Assembly: GCA_035651635.1 (NCBI GenBank)
Contig: DASRFK010000024.1
Coordinates: 13,086 to 77,085 of the forward strand
Length of the DNA: 64,000 nucleotides
Origin: JANXQE01 sp035651635
Lineage (GTDB): Bacteria; Verrucomicrobiota; Verrucomicrobiia; Limisphaerales; UBA8199
Direction: 5' to 3'
This document shows, piece by piece, positions 1 through 7,591 of the stretch. Every line of letters starts with the position of its first letter. Within the stretch, counting starts at the first letter, position 1. Position numbers and translations under genes: made by a program. The notes below the pieces were generated by a model that saw only the letters and a program-made list of their open reading frames with translations, was not told the origin of the DNA and ran no database searches.

Positions 1-1
1 A

Positions 2-358
2 GACGGCTCCCTGTATCTCAGCGTTTACGACCTCGCCAAATGGGACGACGCGCTCTACGCGGAAAAGCTTCTCAAGCGATCCAGCTTCGACCAGATGTGG
101 ACGCCTGTCACTCTCAACAATGGTAAAACGCACCCCTACGGGTTTGGCTGGTTTATAGTCGATGTGCGAGGTCATCGGCTCATTCACCACGGCGGTTCAT
201 GGCAAGGATTCCATTGTGCCATCCAAAGATACGTGAACGACAAGTTGACGGTCATCGGTTTCGATAACTTGGCGCAATCGGACCTGGAGAAGGTCATCCG
301 AGGGGTTGCTGGGATTTATAATCCTGAACTCAAGCCCTCGCCACCGAAGGAAAAGTGA
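2..358 (+). CDS. Serine hydrolase, beta-lactamase class C family (3' part only)
   Basis: The reading frame is open from base 2, so the 5' end lies outside the window. The visible 118 residues are the C-terminal part of a penicillin-binding/class C beta-lactamase fold. A segment with YGFGW is followed by HHGGSWQGF, which fits the H-x-G version of the third active-site box (the KTG equivalent) on the last beta strand. The catalytic S-x-x-K and Y-x-N motifs would be upstream and are not seen. Family members hydrolyse esters, amides or peptidoglycan peptides, usually outside the cytoplasm. The substrate cannot be told. The stop codon overlaps the GTG proposed as the start of the next gene. Confidence 0.75.
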   Translation, partial: DGSLYLSVYDLAKWDDALYAEKLLKRSSFDQMWTPVTLNNGKTHPYGFGWFIVDVRGHRLIHHGGSWQGFHCAIQRYVNDKLTVIGFDNLAQSDLEKVIRGVAGIYNPELKPSPPKEK

Positions 359-1059
359 GCGAGCAACTGCGTAATTTTCGTGGCGGAAACGCACATGCTG
401 TTGGCGGCGCACGTAACCCCAAGACCCTGTCGAGCGAGTCTGGTTCGGAGTTTATTCAAAGCCCGGTGAACACGTTTATGCAGGCCCTAATTATTGGGGC
501 ATTGGGACGGGCGGGGACGACATGCGTCGGCGCAAGCTCGGTGGAGGAAGCTCTCACTGCAATGCAGACGCAAAAGATCAGTCTGACTGTGTTGGACTGG
601 GGACTAGATAGGAGCACGGTGGCCAGAGAGCTTTACCCCTCGATGCCGGTGGTCGTGATTAGCGGGATGCCTTTGGAGGTTCGGACAGATGCGGTCGTGA
701 ACAAAGCGGATGCGTTTCTGAGCAAACCCTTCAGTGAGACTGTTTTAACGGCCCAGGTGATGCAGTTGATCGAGAGAACTCGCCAGGCGCCCGCCATCCG
801 CTTGGCTCAGAGGGCCGAGGACGTCCTTTCCTTGCAAGAGGTCCAATCGATTTACATTCGTCACGTCGTTCAGCTGTTGGGAGGAAATAGATCTAGGGGG
901 GCGGAAGTTCTTGGTATCCACCGTCACACTGTTTCGAGCGCGCTCAACGCCGAAGATGTTACAGCCGGATCAACTGAAGATGGATTTGAGCCGAATGAGA
1001 GGCGACAAATGACTTCACCCTTATTGCAGTTCATGAGCGCTCGAGCCAATCGCCATTAA
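355..1059 (+). CDS. RegA/ActR-like response regulator with degenerate receiver
   Basis: A 234-residue protein with a receiver-like domain (about residues 28-140) and a Fis-type helix-turn-helix (about 160-192) that resembles the DNA-binding end of RegA/ActR/PrrA regulators (GGNRSRGAEVLGIHRHT). The phosphoacceptor position is kept (LDWG, Asp81), as is the conserved lysine (LSKPF, Lys124). The acidic pair that normally binds Mg at the N-terminus is missing: the first strand reads SGSEFIQSP instead of an IxxVDDE-like motif. Phosphorylation may therefore be lost or altered. The GTG start at 355 overlaps the stop of the hydrolase; an ATG at 478 would remove the first strand. No cognate kinase is adjacent. 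The C-terminal 40 residues have no recognisable fold. Confidence 0.65.
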   Translation: MSEQLRNFRGGNAHAVGGARNPKTLSSESGSEFIQSPVNTFMQALIIGALGRAGTTCVGASSVEEALTAMQTQKISLTVLDWGLDRSTVARELYPSMPVVVISGMPLEVRTDAVVNKADAFLSKPFSETVLTAQVMQLIERTRQAPAIRLAQRAEDVLSLQEVQSIYIRHVVQLLGGNRSRGAEVLGIHRHTVSSALNAEDVTAGSTEDGFEPNERRQMTSPLLQFMSARANRH

Positions 1060-1133
1060 AAGCAAGTGTGTCGGTTCTCACTTTTATACAAAAGACGCAC
1101 GGAATGAGTTTGAAAAGTGAGGATCGACGGCTG

Positions 1134-1925
1134 CTACGGATGCAAGAGACTAGGTTGACTCTCACTGCTGGCCGAGGACATTGGTCGGAACCGACGGCGG
1201 AGCAGGGCGATCGTCAGGGCCACGAACCCGAGAGTCTCCGCAAACCGGAACAGCAACCCGGATAGAGCCTGGCACAAGGAAATCGCCCCCACCTCTGGAG
1301 GGGAAGAGCCTCGCACAATGAGCATCTGCTCCACTGGGCCGACCACCGACAGCGCCAGCAACAGTAGAACCGCACCTGCCGCCAGAAGGACGGGCCGCCT
1401 CAGGGCGCGGGCCAGGAGGTCATTCACGTCCATTTCCTTACAGCGGATGAGCCGCCACACCCCAACAATGATCCCGCCCAGCACCAGCAAGTGAACTAGG
1501 CTCATGAACGTGGCGGGAACGACGGCGCGGCTCCAGTTCGATCCCCACTGGATGGACGGGGTTGGAAGTCCAAGGCCCCACCAACCGCCCACCACCACCG
1601 CATTGGTCAGAGACTTGGACACTGCCGTGATTACCCCCCACACCTGCAGGCCAATCACCATCCAGAGCAAGCGGTTCAACCAAACCTCCGCGCGGTTTAC
1701 TTTGGCAAACTCCGGCTCCAATGCCGCGGGTTTGCCGAGCCGACGCGTCGCGAGCAGGAAGCATTCTTGCTCAGACAGCCCCTTAGCTTGAAGGGCGGTG
1801 ACCGAGTCGCGCACGTGCGCTTCCAATTCCGCTAAGTCCTCCTCACGGAGGTGAGCCGAGTGGCGCAAGGGCCCTCGCCAGTTACGAATTGCCTGGTTCA
1901 GGTCAAATGAGGTTGGGTCTTCCAT
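1134..1925 (-). CDS. Permease-prefix-domain membrane protein, partner of PadR
   Basis: The first 75 residues are a helical permease-prefix-type domain (FDLNQAIRNWRG, then HLREEDLAELEAHVRD and a LSEQECFLLATRRLG helix). Four hydrophobic helices follow. In many acidobacterial and verrucomicrobial genomes this prefix sits in front of ABC permeases or stands alone next to a PadR repressor, as here. The ATG at 1925 was chosen because it fits the family N-terminus; an in-frame start at 1958 would overlap PadR by 61 bases. The coding ends of PadR and this gene overlap by 28 bases, so they are very likely cotranscribed and translationally coupled. The function is unknown; a role in drug or lipid export stress is only an inference from other PadR operons. 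Confidence 0.7.
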   Translation of the reverse strand: MEDPTSFDLNQAIRNWRGPLRHSAHLREEDLAELEAHVRDSVTALQAKGLSEQECFLLATRRLGKPAALEPEFAKVNRAEVWLNRLLWMVIGLQVWGVITAVSKSLTNAVVVGGWWGLGLPTPSIQWGSNWSRAVVPATFMSLVHLLVLGGIIVGVWRLIRCKEMDVNDLLARALRRPVLLAAGAVLLLLALSVVGPVEQMLIVRGSSPPEVGAISLCQALSGLLFRFAETLGFVALTIALLRRRFRPMSSASSESQPSLLHP

Positions 1926-2236
1926 AGTTTGGTGAGTGTTTGGTGTACCGTCAACCATTGCTCCCGCTCGGTAATGAGCGCCTGGTTACCTTTCGGCTTC
2001 AATCGATAATATTTGCGTTTCCTCCCGGTTTCCACCTCGCGCCACTCCGAGGCGACCAACCCCTCAGCCTCCAACCAATGCAGCACGGGGTAGAGCATCC
2101 CTTCGGTCCAGCCGATCTTTCCGTCAGAAAGCGCCTGTACGCGCTGGATGAGCGCGTAACCGTAACTTTCTCCTTCTCGGAGGATAGACAGTACCAGCGG
2201 GATTGTCGAAGCGGCGACCAATTCTCGCGAAAGCAT
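1898..2236 (-). CDS. PadR-family transcriptional repressor
   Basis: A 112-residue winged-helix protein with the typical PadR sequence: TIPLVLSILREGESYGYALIQRVQAL, a GWTEGMLYPVLHWLEAEGLV recognition helix region, then the wing (EWREVETGRKRKYYRLKPKG) and a C-terminal dimerisation helix. The start was set at the ATG at 2236 because the family homology begins exactly there; the frame stays open further upstream but that part is unlike PadR. A promoter-like element places the predicted transcript start on or next to this ATG, so the mRNA may be leaderless. A dyad covers the -10 region and the start codon, consistent with autorepression. It is followed directly by the overlapping permease-prefix gene. 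Confidence 0.85.
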   Translation of the reverse strand: MLSRELVAASTIPLVLSILREGESYGYALIQRVQALSDGKIGWTEGMLYPVLHWLEAEGLVASEWREVETGRKRKYYRLKPKGNQALITEREQWLTVHQTLTKLWKTQPHLT

Positions 2237-2271
2237 AGCGCCACTATGCCTAATGCCGTTATGCCTGTCAA
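2233..2271 (-). promoter_or_regulatory. PadR promoter and candidate operator dyad
   Basis: On the minus strand TTGACA (2271-2266) is followed after 17 bases by CATAGT (2248-2243), a good sigma-70 promoter. The start point would fall at about 2236, the A of the PadR ATG. A perfect inverted repeat, GCATAG-N5-CTATGC (2233-2249), spans the -10 box and start codon. Two further GGCAT half-sites lie between -35 and -10. PadR proteins usually bind such dyads in their own promoters. Confidence 0.5.
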
Positions 2272-2470
2272 CAGAAAAGGGGTTTCTATGGGCGCATCTC
2301 TGGTTCGCGAACTGCGCCCCAAGCCGTCCCAGATGCTCCAAAAGACAAGTACCAAACGCATTCCCCGGGGGCGCCACCAAGCTTCAACCGCCACATTGAC
2401 CAGGTTTGCGAAGGCGACGAGTTGAGCTTTCGAGCAAGTCCTCGCGCGTTTCTCACCAACGTCTTCAGAT

Positions 2471-2800
2471 CTAGTTGGCCTCGGGACGCGCTTCAATTTC
2501 ATCAGCGGTAACCCTAATCGAGTTGGTCCGGCTGGTCCCTGACCGAATCGTGACGGCGACCCCGTAGTTCGCTTTTATGAAACCCGTCGCTTTATCGCAC
2601 TCTATGAGCCCAGAAGAGTTGAGGGCATTGAACTCGCACAAAGTCCCAGACACGACGTGCAATTGCCCGATCGTTTCCCCATTGGACCTAAGAAAGATAA
2701 CCCTAATCTCTTTCGAGGCTTGAGTTCCAGGGTGGAGGGCTGCGGTAGCGAGCGTTGCGCCCGCTATCACAGCGAGTGTTATGGCATATTTGCGTTTCAT
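2471..2800 (-). CDS. Small secreted protein of unknown function
   Basis: 109 residues beginning with a clear signal peptide (MKRKYAITLAVIAGATLATAA, then LHPGTQA). The mature part is about 85 residues and predicted to be beta-rich, with two cysteines (Cys53 and Cys68 by eye) that could form a disulfide. A strong ribosome-binding site (AGAGGAAA) lies 7-8 bases before the ATG, supporting expression. I do not recognise a family. The repeated short strands ending in VTADEIEA are loosely like OstA/LptA-type beta-jelly-roll repeats, but this is too weak for a call. Confidence 0.55.
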   Translation of the reverse strand: MKRKYAITLAVIAGATLATAALHPGTQASKEIRVIFLRSNGETIGQLHVVSGTLCEFNALNSSGLIECDKATGFIKANYGVAVTIRSGTSRTNSIRVTADEIEARPEAN

Positions 2801-2824
2801 ATTTTCCTCTTGTTCATTCTGTAA

Positions 2825-3106
2825 CCCAGCAATGAGCTTGTCGGTAATAGTGAAATGTTAGCAATGGGCGACTCGCTCAGGAAGGTCGGGATGAAAGGTG
2901 GATCGGACTTCTGGGGCTGCCTCTATCCCTTTGGTGGGGAGCTGGCGAGCGCTCCGTATGCAGCGCCCCACGGCAGAAAAGACAACCAGGTCTATGTTGA
3001 CGGCCACGTATCCGCAGGAAGTCAACGTGATCTCCACGATCCGCAGAGGACAGCCCGGCTGTGGAATTACGACCACCGCCCTCATGAGGAGCTATGGAAA
3101 CAGTGA
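2825..3106 (+). pseudogene. C-terminal half of a prepilin-like H-X9-DG protein, inverted
   Basis: The frame encodes the C-terminal half of a prepilin-type protein: SEMLAMGDS, then H-GRKDNQVYV-DG (an exact H-X9-DG signature at about 2969-3001), and the usual end WNYDHRPHEELW. It lacks the N-terminal methylation helix and has no start or ribosome-binding site of its own. The missing N-terminal half is immediately downstream on the opposite strand (3211-3789). Joining base 3216 of that gene, read on the minus strand, to base 2850/2851 here would restore the reading frame exactly, with AG shared at the junction. This suggests inversion of the segment from about 2850 to 3215. Confidence 0.7.
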
Positions 3107-3210
3107 TCAAAAGGCCCAGCCATCGGCCTGGCACTGAACACGCTGCGGGCGCGTTATGTTTGCATTCCGGAGGTCATTTGCACCGCGGCGGCGGGGCGGG
3201 ACGTTGGTCA

Positions 3211-3789
3211 TCATCTTGGAGCAACAACTTGAGACTCGGACACTGCTTTGACGTAAACTCCGGACGCTGTCTCCCAGTACTGTATTGGACCGAGCCCAAA
3301 AACGCCCCGGGTGCTGTTAGCAGTCCGCACTCCGAATGAATTGTAAGCGTAACTGCCGAGACGATCCGCAGCGCCCTTCTGCCAGGGACCCGAAATGCCT
3401 GCGCCGTACCCCGGGCAATGGAAAGCCCGATTGGTCCAAGCAAGCAAACCATAAGGACGGAGTTTCGAAGACCAGTATATCAAGCCCGTCGCCCTGCCAC
3501 TTTGACCTTCAGCATCGCCGTAAGCGGAGCCCACGGGACCAAGGTAGTGAGGGTACAGACCTTTCTCCTCATGCGCGTACATTTGGAGGGCCATTCCCAT
3601 TTGCCGGAGCCGGTTGCGGCAGGACGTGGAACGTGTGGAATCCTTTGCCTTAGACAGGACCGGAAGAAGCAATCCGGTTAAAAGCCCGATAACACTTATG
3701 ACCACCAGGAGTTCCGTCAAAGTGAATCCGGCTTCCCCACAGCCATGTCGTTTCACGCTGATTTGGACAGCTTTAAGGTTACACGTCAC
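3211..3789 (-). pseudogene. N-terminal half of a prepilin-like protein, truncated by inversion
   Basis: The protein has the type IV pilin/pseudopilin N-terminus: GFTLTELLVVISVIGLLTGLLLPVL, with the prepilin peptidase cleavage site after Gly and the Glu at mature position 5 replaced by the TLTE arrangement. It then follows the family through a SCRNRLRQMGMALQMYAHEEKG helix and ends at SESQVVAPR and a stop. Full-length relatives continue SEM-x-x-xGD and carry the H-X9-DG motif; that continuation is found on the + strand at 2846-3106. The truncated product would keep its membrane helix and could still be made, so it may be a broken or phase-off gene rather than fully dead. Confidence 0.7.
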
Positions 3790-3804
3790 GTTCGCTGGGC
3801 ACGC

Positions 3805-4794
3805 CTACTCAGAAGTGATCCCACTAGTTCTGAGCCACTTCTCCACCAATGCAGGCCATTCCGTAATCGGAAACTTCGTCGGCCGCAGCCCAAAGCCGTG
3901 TCCGCCCACCGCATACAAATGCAATTCGACCGGGACGTTGGCGTTTCTGAGGGCGAGGGAGTAAGCCATCGAGTTTCTGATGTCGTCTACGGGGTCATTC
4001 TGAGCCTGCAACAAAAACGTGGGCGGCGTGTTGCTGGTGACAATGATGTTCGGATTTATTTCCAACTGGTTTTCGTGCTTCCACGAATCCGGATTATCGT
4101 GGTGAAAGGGAGAAAGGTGGCCCGGATACAGCGCAATCGCAAAATCCGGGCGACAGCTTTCTTTGTCGGCCGCATCGACCGACGGATACGCCCGTTTGTC
4201 AAAATGGGTGCTCGTCGCCGCCACCATGTGTCCACCGGCGGAAAAGCCAATCACTCCAATTTTGTGGGGATCGATGTGCCATTCTGCGGCATGGAAGCGC
4301 ACCAACCCCAATGTCCTCTGCGCATCTTCCAACGCCTGAGGTGACTCTGAATACGGCCCCACTTTGGGCTTCGTCGGTACGCGGTATTTGAGCAGCACAG
4401 CCGTAATTCCCTTGGAGTTCAGCCAGTCACAGATCTCAGTTCCTTCGAGATCGATGGCCAGTGCATTGTAACCTCCACCCGGAAAAACAACGACTGCCAC
4501 GCCTGAGTTGAGTCCTTTGGGCGAATAGACCGTCAGCGTTGGCTGCGAAACATTGACCACAAACGCGAAGGGTTTGTCCGCCACGACCCAATCCGCGTTG
4601 GACAAAACCGCCTCCGATCCTGGGACCGGCTGCGCGTCAGGAATAGCGCCCGGCCAAATCGGCACTTGCTTATGTCCCGGCGACGGCTGCCAAACATTTG
4701 TTTGCGCGCTCAAGCGGCCACACGCCAGAACGACGCAGGTAAATAATAATATTCTTGGGGTGATCTCTTTCACGGTGCGTAGGCTACCTGACAT
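3805..4794 (-). CDS. Secreted alpha/beta hydrolase, acyl/acetyl-xylan esterase type
   Basis: 329 residues with a signal peptide (ILLFTCVVLACGRLSAQ). The alpha/beta hydrolase features are in order: oxyanion loop FPGGGY (about 103-109), nucleophile elbow GFSAGG with Ser185, acidic residue in QAQNDPVDD (about 267) and His in GGHGFG (about 299). This arrangement is that of the bacterial acetyl-xylan esterase/BD-FAE group, which removes acetyl or feruloyl groups from plant polysaccharides. The substrate is inferred. The ATG at 4794 is used; a GTG at 4773 is an alternative start. Upstream is a short remnant of the end of a gene like the one at 9156-10361, and a truncated paralog of this esterase lies downstream of that gene at 8947-9070. 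Confidence 0.8.
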   Translation of the reverse strand: MSGSLRTVKEITPRILLFTCVVLACGRLSAQTNVWQPSPGHKQVPIWPGAIPDAQPVPGSEAVLSNADWVVADKPFAFVVNVSQPTLTVYSPKGLNSGVAVVVFPGGGYNALAIDLEGTEICDWLNSKGITAVLLKYRVPTKPKVGPYSESPQALEDAQRTLGLVRFHAAEWHIDPHKIGVIGFSAGGHMVAATSTHFDKRAYPSVDAADKESCRPDFAIALYPGHLSPFHHDNPDSWKHENQLEINPNIIVTSNTPPTFLLQAQNDPVDDIRNSMAYSLALRNANVPVELHLYAVGGHGFGLRPTKFPITEWPALVEKWLRTSGITSE

Positions 4795-4811
4795 GCGGGG
4801 TCGCTAGGGCG

Positions 4812-4880
4812 AACGCCACGCATCGGCCACGGAACTTTGAGTTTCATCGCTGGTTCCAATCGGTTGGCAATTCTTGAAAG
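4812..4880 (-). repeat. Duplicated gene-end remnant (matches 9119-9187)
   Basis: About 69 bases here match 9119-9187 in the same orientation with only a few differences. At 9156-9190 the sequence encodes the last codons of a secreted protein (QELPSDWNQR, stop). Here the same frame reads QELPTDWNQR, stop, but the rest of that gene is absent. The remnant marks one end of an ancient tandem arrangement: secreted protein gene followed by esterase gene. Confidence 0.7.
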
Positions 4881-5075
4881 ACTATTTGGCAGGAGGCTGG
4901 CATGTTGTCGATGACTGACTGAATCTTCTTCAATCTTCGCGCGGCTTGGATCCGACCCCTGGGAGTCTATCCGCCACACTTGAGGTTTCAAGCATCCCGA
5001 CCCGGGGCTGAGGCCTCGATATTGGAACCGTCCGGCGTTGTGAGGAATTCAGGAAATTGAACCTTTTTTACGTTC

Positions 5076-5663
5076 GTGGCACAAATGGGCATGGGCGAAG
5101 AACAAAGCCTGGTCGCGGCATTAAAGTGCCGTGACCCAGCAGCCATAGATGCGTTGATCGAAACGCACGGAACTCGATTGCTTCGCTCGGCCACTTTGCT
5201 CTGCGGCAACGAAACCAACGCTCAAGACTTGGTGCAGGACACTTTTGTGGAGGCGTTTCGGTCGATCCATCGATTTCGCGGCCAGGCGAGTCTTTACACG
5301 TGGTTGCATTCAATTTTACTGAATTTGACCCGTCATTATCGTCGTAAGAACAACCGGTTAGTTTATGACAATGAATTGGCCACGCAGGAGCCTGTGCTTT
5401 CGGAGGAACAGCCCAATGCCTTGGATTTAGAGAGTGCGACAACGGAACTGACACGAGCATTGCGACAGCTTACGAGTCCGCATCGGGAGGTATTGGTGTT
5501 GCGCTTTTACGAGCACATGAAAATCGACGAAATAGCGCGGCATCTCGGAGTCTCGAAGGGCACTGTGAAATCCCGCCTGCATTACGCAATCCACGAAATG
5601 CAGAAACTTTTCCCCAAGGAGATGAACCTTTTTAGTGTTGGAGGCACAAACGAGAAGATATGA
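5076..5663 (+). CDS. ECF RNA polymerase sigma factor
   Basis: 195 residues with sigma region 2 (LVQDTFVEAFRSIHRFRGQASLYTWLHSILLNLTRHYRR, about 50-90) and region 4 (HREVLVLRFYEHMKIDEIARHLGVSKGTVKSRLHYAIHEM, about 138-180), joined by a short linker as in ECF sigma factors. It directs RNA polymerase to stress or envelope promoters. The start is GTG at 5076 or one of the ATGs at 5085 and 5091. Its stop codon overlaps the ATG of the next gene (ATGA), which encodes a membrane zinc-finger anti-sigma factor. The pair is therefore a standard sigma/anti-sigma unit, held inactive until an extracytoplasmic signal. Confidence 0.9.
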   Translation: MAQMGMGEEQSLVAALKCRDPAAIDALIETHGTRLLRSATLLCGNETNAQDLVQDTFVEAFRSIHRFRGQASLYTWLHSILLNLTRHYRRKNNRLVYDNELATQEPVLSEEQPNALDLESATTELTRALRQLTSPHREVLVLRFYEHMKIDEIARHLGVSKGTVKSRLHYAIHEMQKLFPKEMNLFSVGGTNEKI

Positions 5664-6187
5664 AGTGCGAACGCTTGCAGGAGATCTTATACGATTATTT
5701 GGACGACACGATTTCACCTGCCGAAAAGGCCTGTGCAGAAGAGCACCTGCTTGGATGTAGCGCGTGTCGTCAAGAGTTGCAACGCGAAGTGTTATTTGCC
5801 CAAACACTTTCCGGCCGCCTTGGACATGCAGTTGATAAGATTGCCCTGGATCCCAACGCCCAACGAAGGATGGTAAGGGCAGTTCAACGGCAGGTTGGAA
5901 ACCCCTCTGAACGCCGGTCTTTTTCATTTTGGGGCCGACTGACTGTGCCCGTCGTGGCGTCAGGGCTTGTTCTGGTAGGCGCAATTTGGATGGGCTATCG
6001 CTTTTTTGCCGGACAGCGCCCAATTTCAAATTCACTCGCCCCGCTAACCACAAGCAGCCGCGAAGTTCCCGTCCATGATTCATACGCCGTGCCTACCTAC
6101 ACTTTCGAGAGAAAAGGTGGTGTGGTTATTGATGCCTTAACTGATGAGACACGCTTCATAGATGGGGCACTGCTTGTCACCAGATAA
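5660..6187 (+). CDS. Membrane anti-sigma factor with HC2 zinc finger
   Basis: 175 residues. The cytoplasmic N-terminus has the zinc-binding anti-sigma motif H-x3-C-x2-C (EEHLLGCSACRQ, about 28-39) after a helix rich in acidic residues. One transmembrane segment follows (TVPVVASGLVLVGAIWMGYRFF, about 94-115) and then a roughly 60-residue extracytoplasmic tail. Family members bind the ECF sigma factor encoded just upstream and release it on stress. Translation is coupled through the ATGA overlap. The tail is short and has no known sensor domain. Confidence 0.88.
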   Translation: MKCERLQEILYDYLDDTISPAEKACAEEHLLGCSACRQELQREVLFAQTLSGRLGHAVDKIALDPNAQRRMVRAVQRQVGNPSERRSFSFWGRLTVPVVASGLVLVGAIWMGYRFFAGQRPISNSLAPLTTSSREVPVHDSYAVPTYTFERKGGVVIDALTDETRFIDGALLVTR

Positions 6188-6207
6188 CAAAAAAGTCGAA
6201 TTCCGTT

Positions 6208-7569
6208 ATGAAATCCAACCCCAAGCTCCTGGCATTCCTGGTGGTCTCCTCCTCCGCCGCCATTGGTTTGCTCGCGGCCACAACTGCTTCCGACGAATTG
6301 AAGGAGGAGTTTCCACAGGCTGTGCAATTCGACCTGGGCGACAAAGAGTTTGCGCCAGGCGACAACATCACGATTGAGGGATTGCGCGGAACAACGGCGG
6401 CAATCCAGCCTGGTGGCACATATTGCGTGACGGGTACCTACACGCTCAATTCCCAGGATGAAGCGGACTTGTCCTTCTTTGCAACGACTACGAACAAAGT
6501 TCTCACGCCCTTTGAATCGCGGCAGACGATGCACGTCATGAAAGGCACGGGAGCATTTCTCTTGGTCAAGAAGATGACAGAGGACGGATATTTGCACGTG
6601 TCATTTTATTCCCGCCGCAACGGCCAAGGGTTCGGGGGAGTGTATTTCGGCCAAGGGCAGTGGGTCCTGAGAGATAAACACTTCAGCTACACCAAAACGG
6701 GGACACAGATGGAAGAGCACACTATGCCCCACGAGGAGGTCTCATTTACAGGCCCAAACAAGGTATTGTTCGACTATCTCGGCAACCCTGTGGCCCCGCC
6801 TTCGAGCATAGACCCGGCCTACACCAAGGAGGGATTGACGAGCGCAACGAGGACGGCGGCTCAGAACGCCGGCATCTCGCTGTTGGCACTCGAAATTGAT
6901 GATTCGGAATTCCCGTTCCTGGTCGGAGTGGTTTTTGCGGATCCCGGCGACAAGCAGAAATTCAAGGAACAAATCGGCCAGTTACCAGCTTACTCATTCT
7001 CTGGCGGGGTGGGCGGAGATACAAGTTACGCAATGAATTTGGTTCCTTATAAAGCGTTTCCAAGGGATTCCGGCCAGCGTATATATCGTCGGATGATGTT
7101 ACGTGAGGCGGTCCTCTACGATAAAATCACCACGGGACCGCTCGTGGCCAGTGTCGCCCCAGCCACGCCCGAAACTCCATCGTTGTCCTACACCCTGACC
7201 GTTCATCCGGAAATCAAGAGAGCATTCCATGGCAATGACTCCATCGAGATCCGCTCGATCACCGGCACCGCACCCAAATTCCAGACGGGGGGCACCTATC
7301 GTGTGGTCGGGACCTGCCACCTGGATACCATCAAGAACGCGACTCTCTGCCTTGGCAACACGGCTAAACCGGGTTCGCAAGCGATTATGGCCAGCACAGG
7401 CTCGGCTATCTCCAAACCGCTTCCGAACGGAACCACGGACTTCGACTTCACCTTCACCTTGCTGCGCCCCGGCATGCTCCACGTCACCATCTACGACATG
7501 GATAACCACGACAAGAACGATAACGCCTACGCCGGCATCTACCTCGGCGATGTCGCTGTCCGACGCTGA
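6208..7569 (+). CDS. Secreted protein with two related beta-sandwich-like repeats
   Basis: 453 residues with a signal peptide (LLAFLVVSSSAAIGLLAATTA). Two segments, about 38-150 and 325-453, resemble one another: each has a conserved IEGLRGTTAAIQPGGTY-like stretch (RSITGTAPKFQTGGTY in the second copy), a polar strand region, and then GYLHVSFYSRRNGQGFGGVYFG or GMLHVTIYDMDNHDKNDNAYAGIYLG. This is an internal duplication, probably of a beta-sandwich. The middle section is unrelated. It starts 20 bases after the anti-sigma gene, so it may belong to the same transcript and be a target or part of the envelope response. No catalytic motif is visible. Confidence 0.65.
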   Translation: MKSNPKLLAFLVVSSSAAIGLLAATTASDELKEEFPQAVQFDLGDKEFAPGDNITIEGLRGTTAAIQPGGTYCVTGTYTLNSQDEADLSFFATTTNKVLTPFESRQTMHVMKGTGAFLLVKKMTEDGYLHVSFYSRRNGQGFGGVYFGQGQWVLRDKHFSYTKTGTQMEEHTMPHEEVSFTGPNKVLFDYLGNPVAPPSSIDPAYTKEGLTSATRTAAQNAGISLLALEIDDSEFPFLVGVVFADPGDKQKFKEQIGQLPAYSFSGGVGGDTSYAMNLVPYKAFPRDSGQRIYRRMMLREAVLYDKITTGPLVASVAPATPETPSLSYTLTVHPEIKRAFHGNDSIEIRSITGTAPKFQTGGTYRVVGTCHLDTIKNATLCLGNTAKPGSQAIMASTGSAISKPLPNGTTDFDFTFTLLRPGMLHVTIYDMDNHDKNDNAYAGIYLGDVAVRR

Positions 7570-7591
7570 AGGCTGTTTCTGAGGACGCCGG

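Noticed and set aside
5427..6083. A 218-codon minus-strand frame across the sigma/anti-sigma genes.
   Set aside because: It is antisense to well-supported genes, has no family similarity and reflects codon bias; the same holds for long antisense frames over 15.1-16.6 kb, 31.9-32.6 kb and 61.8-62.6 kb.
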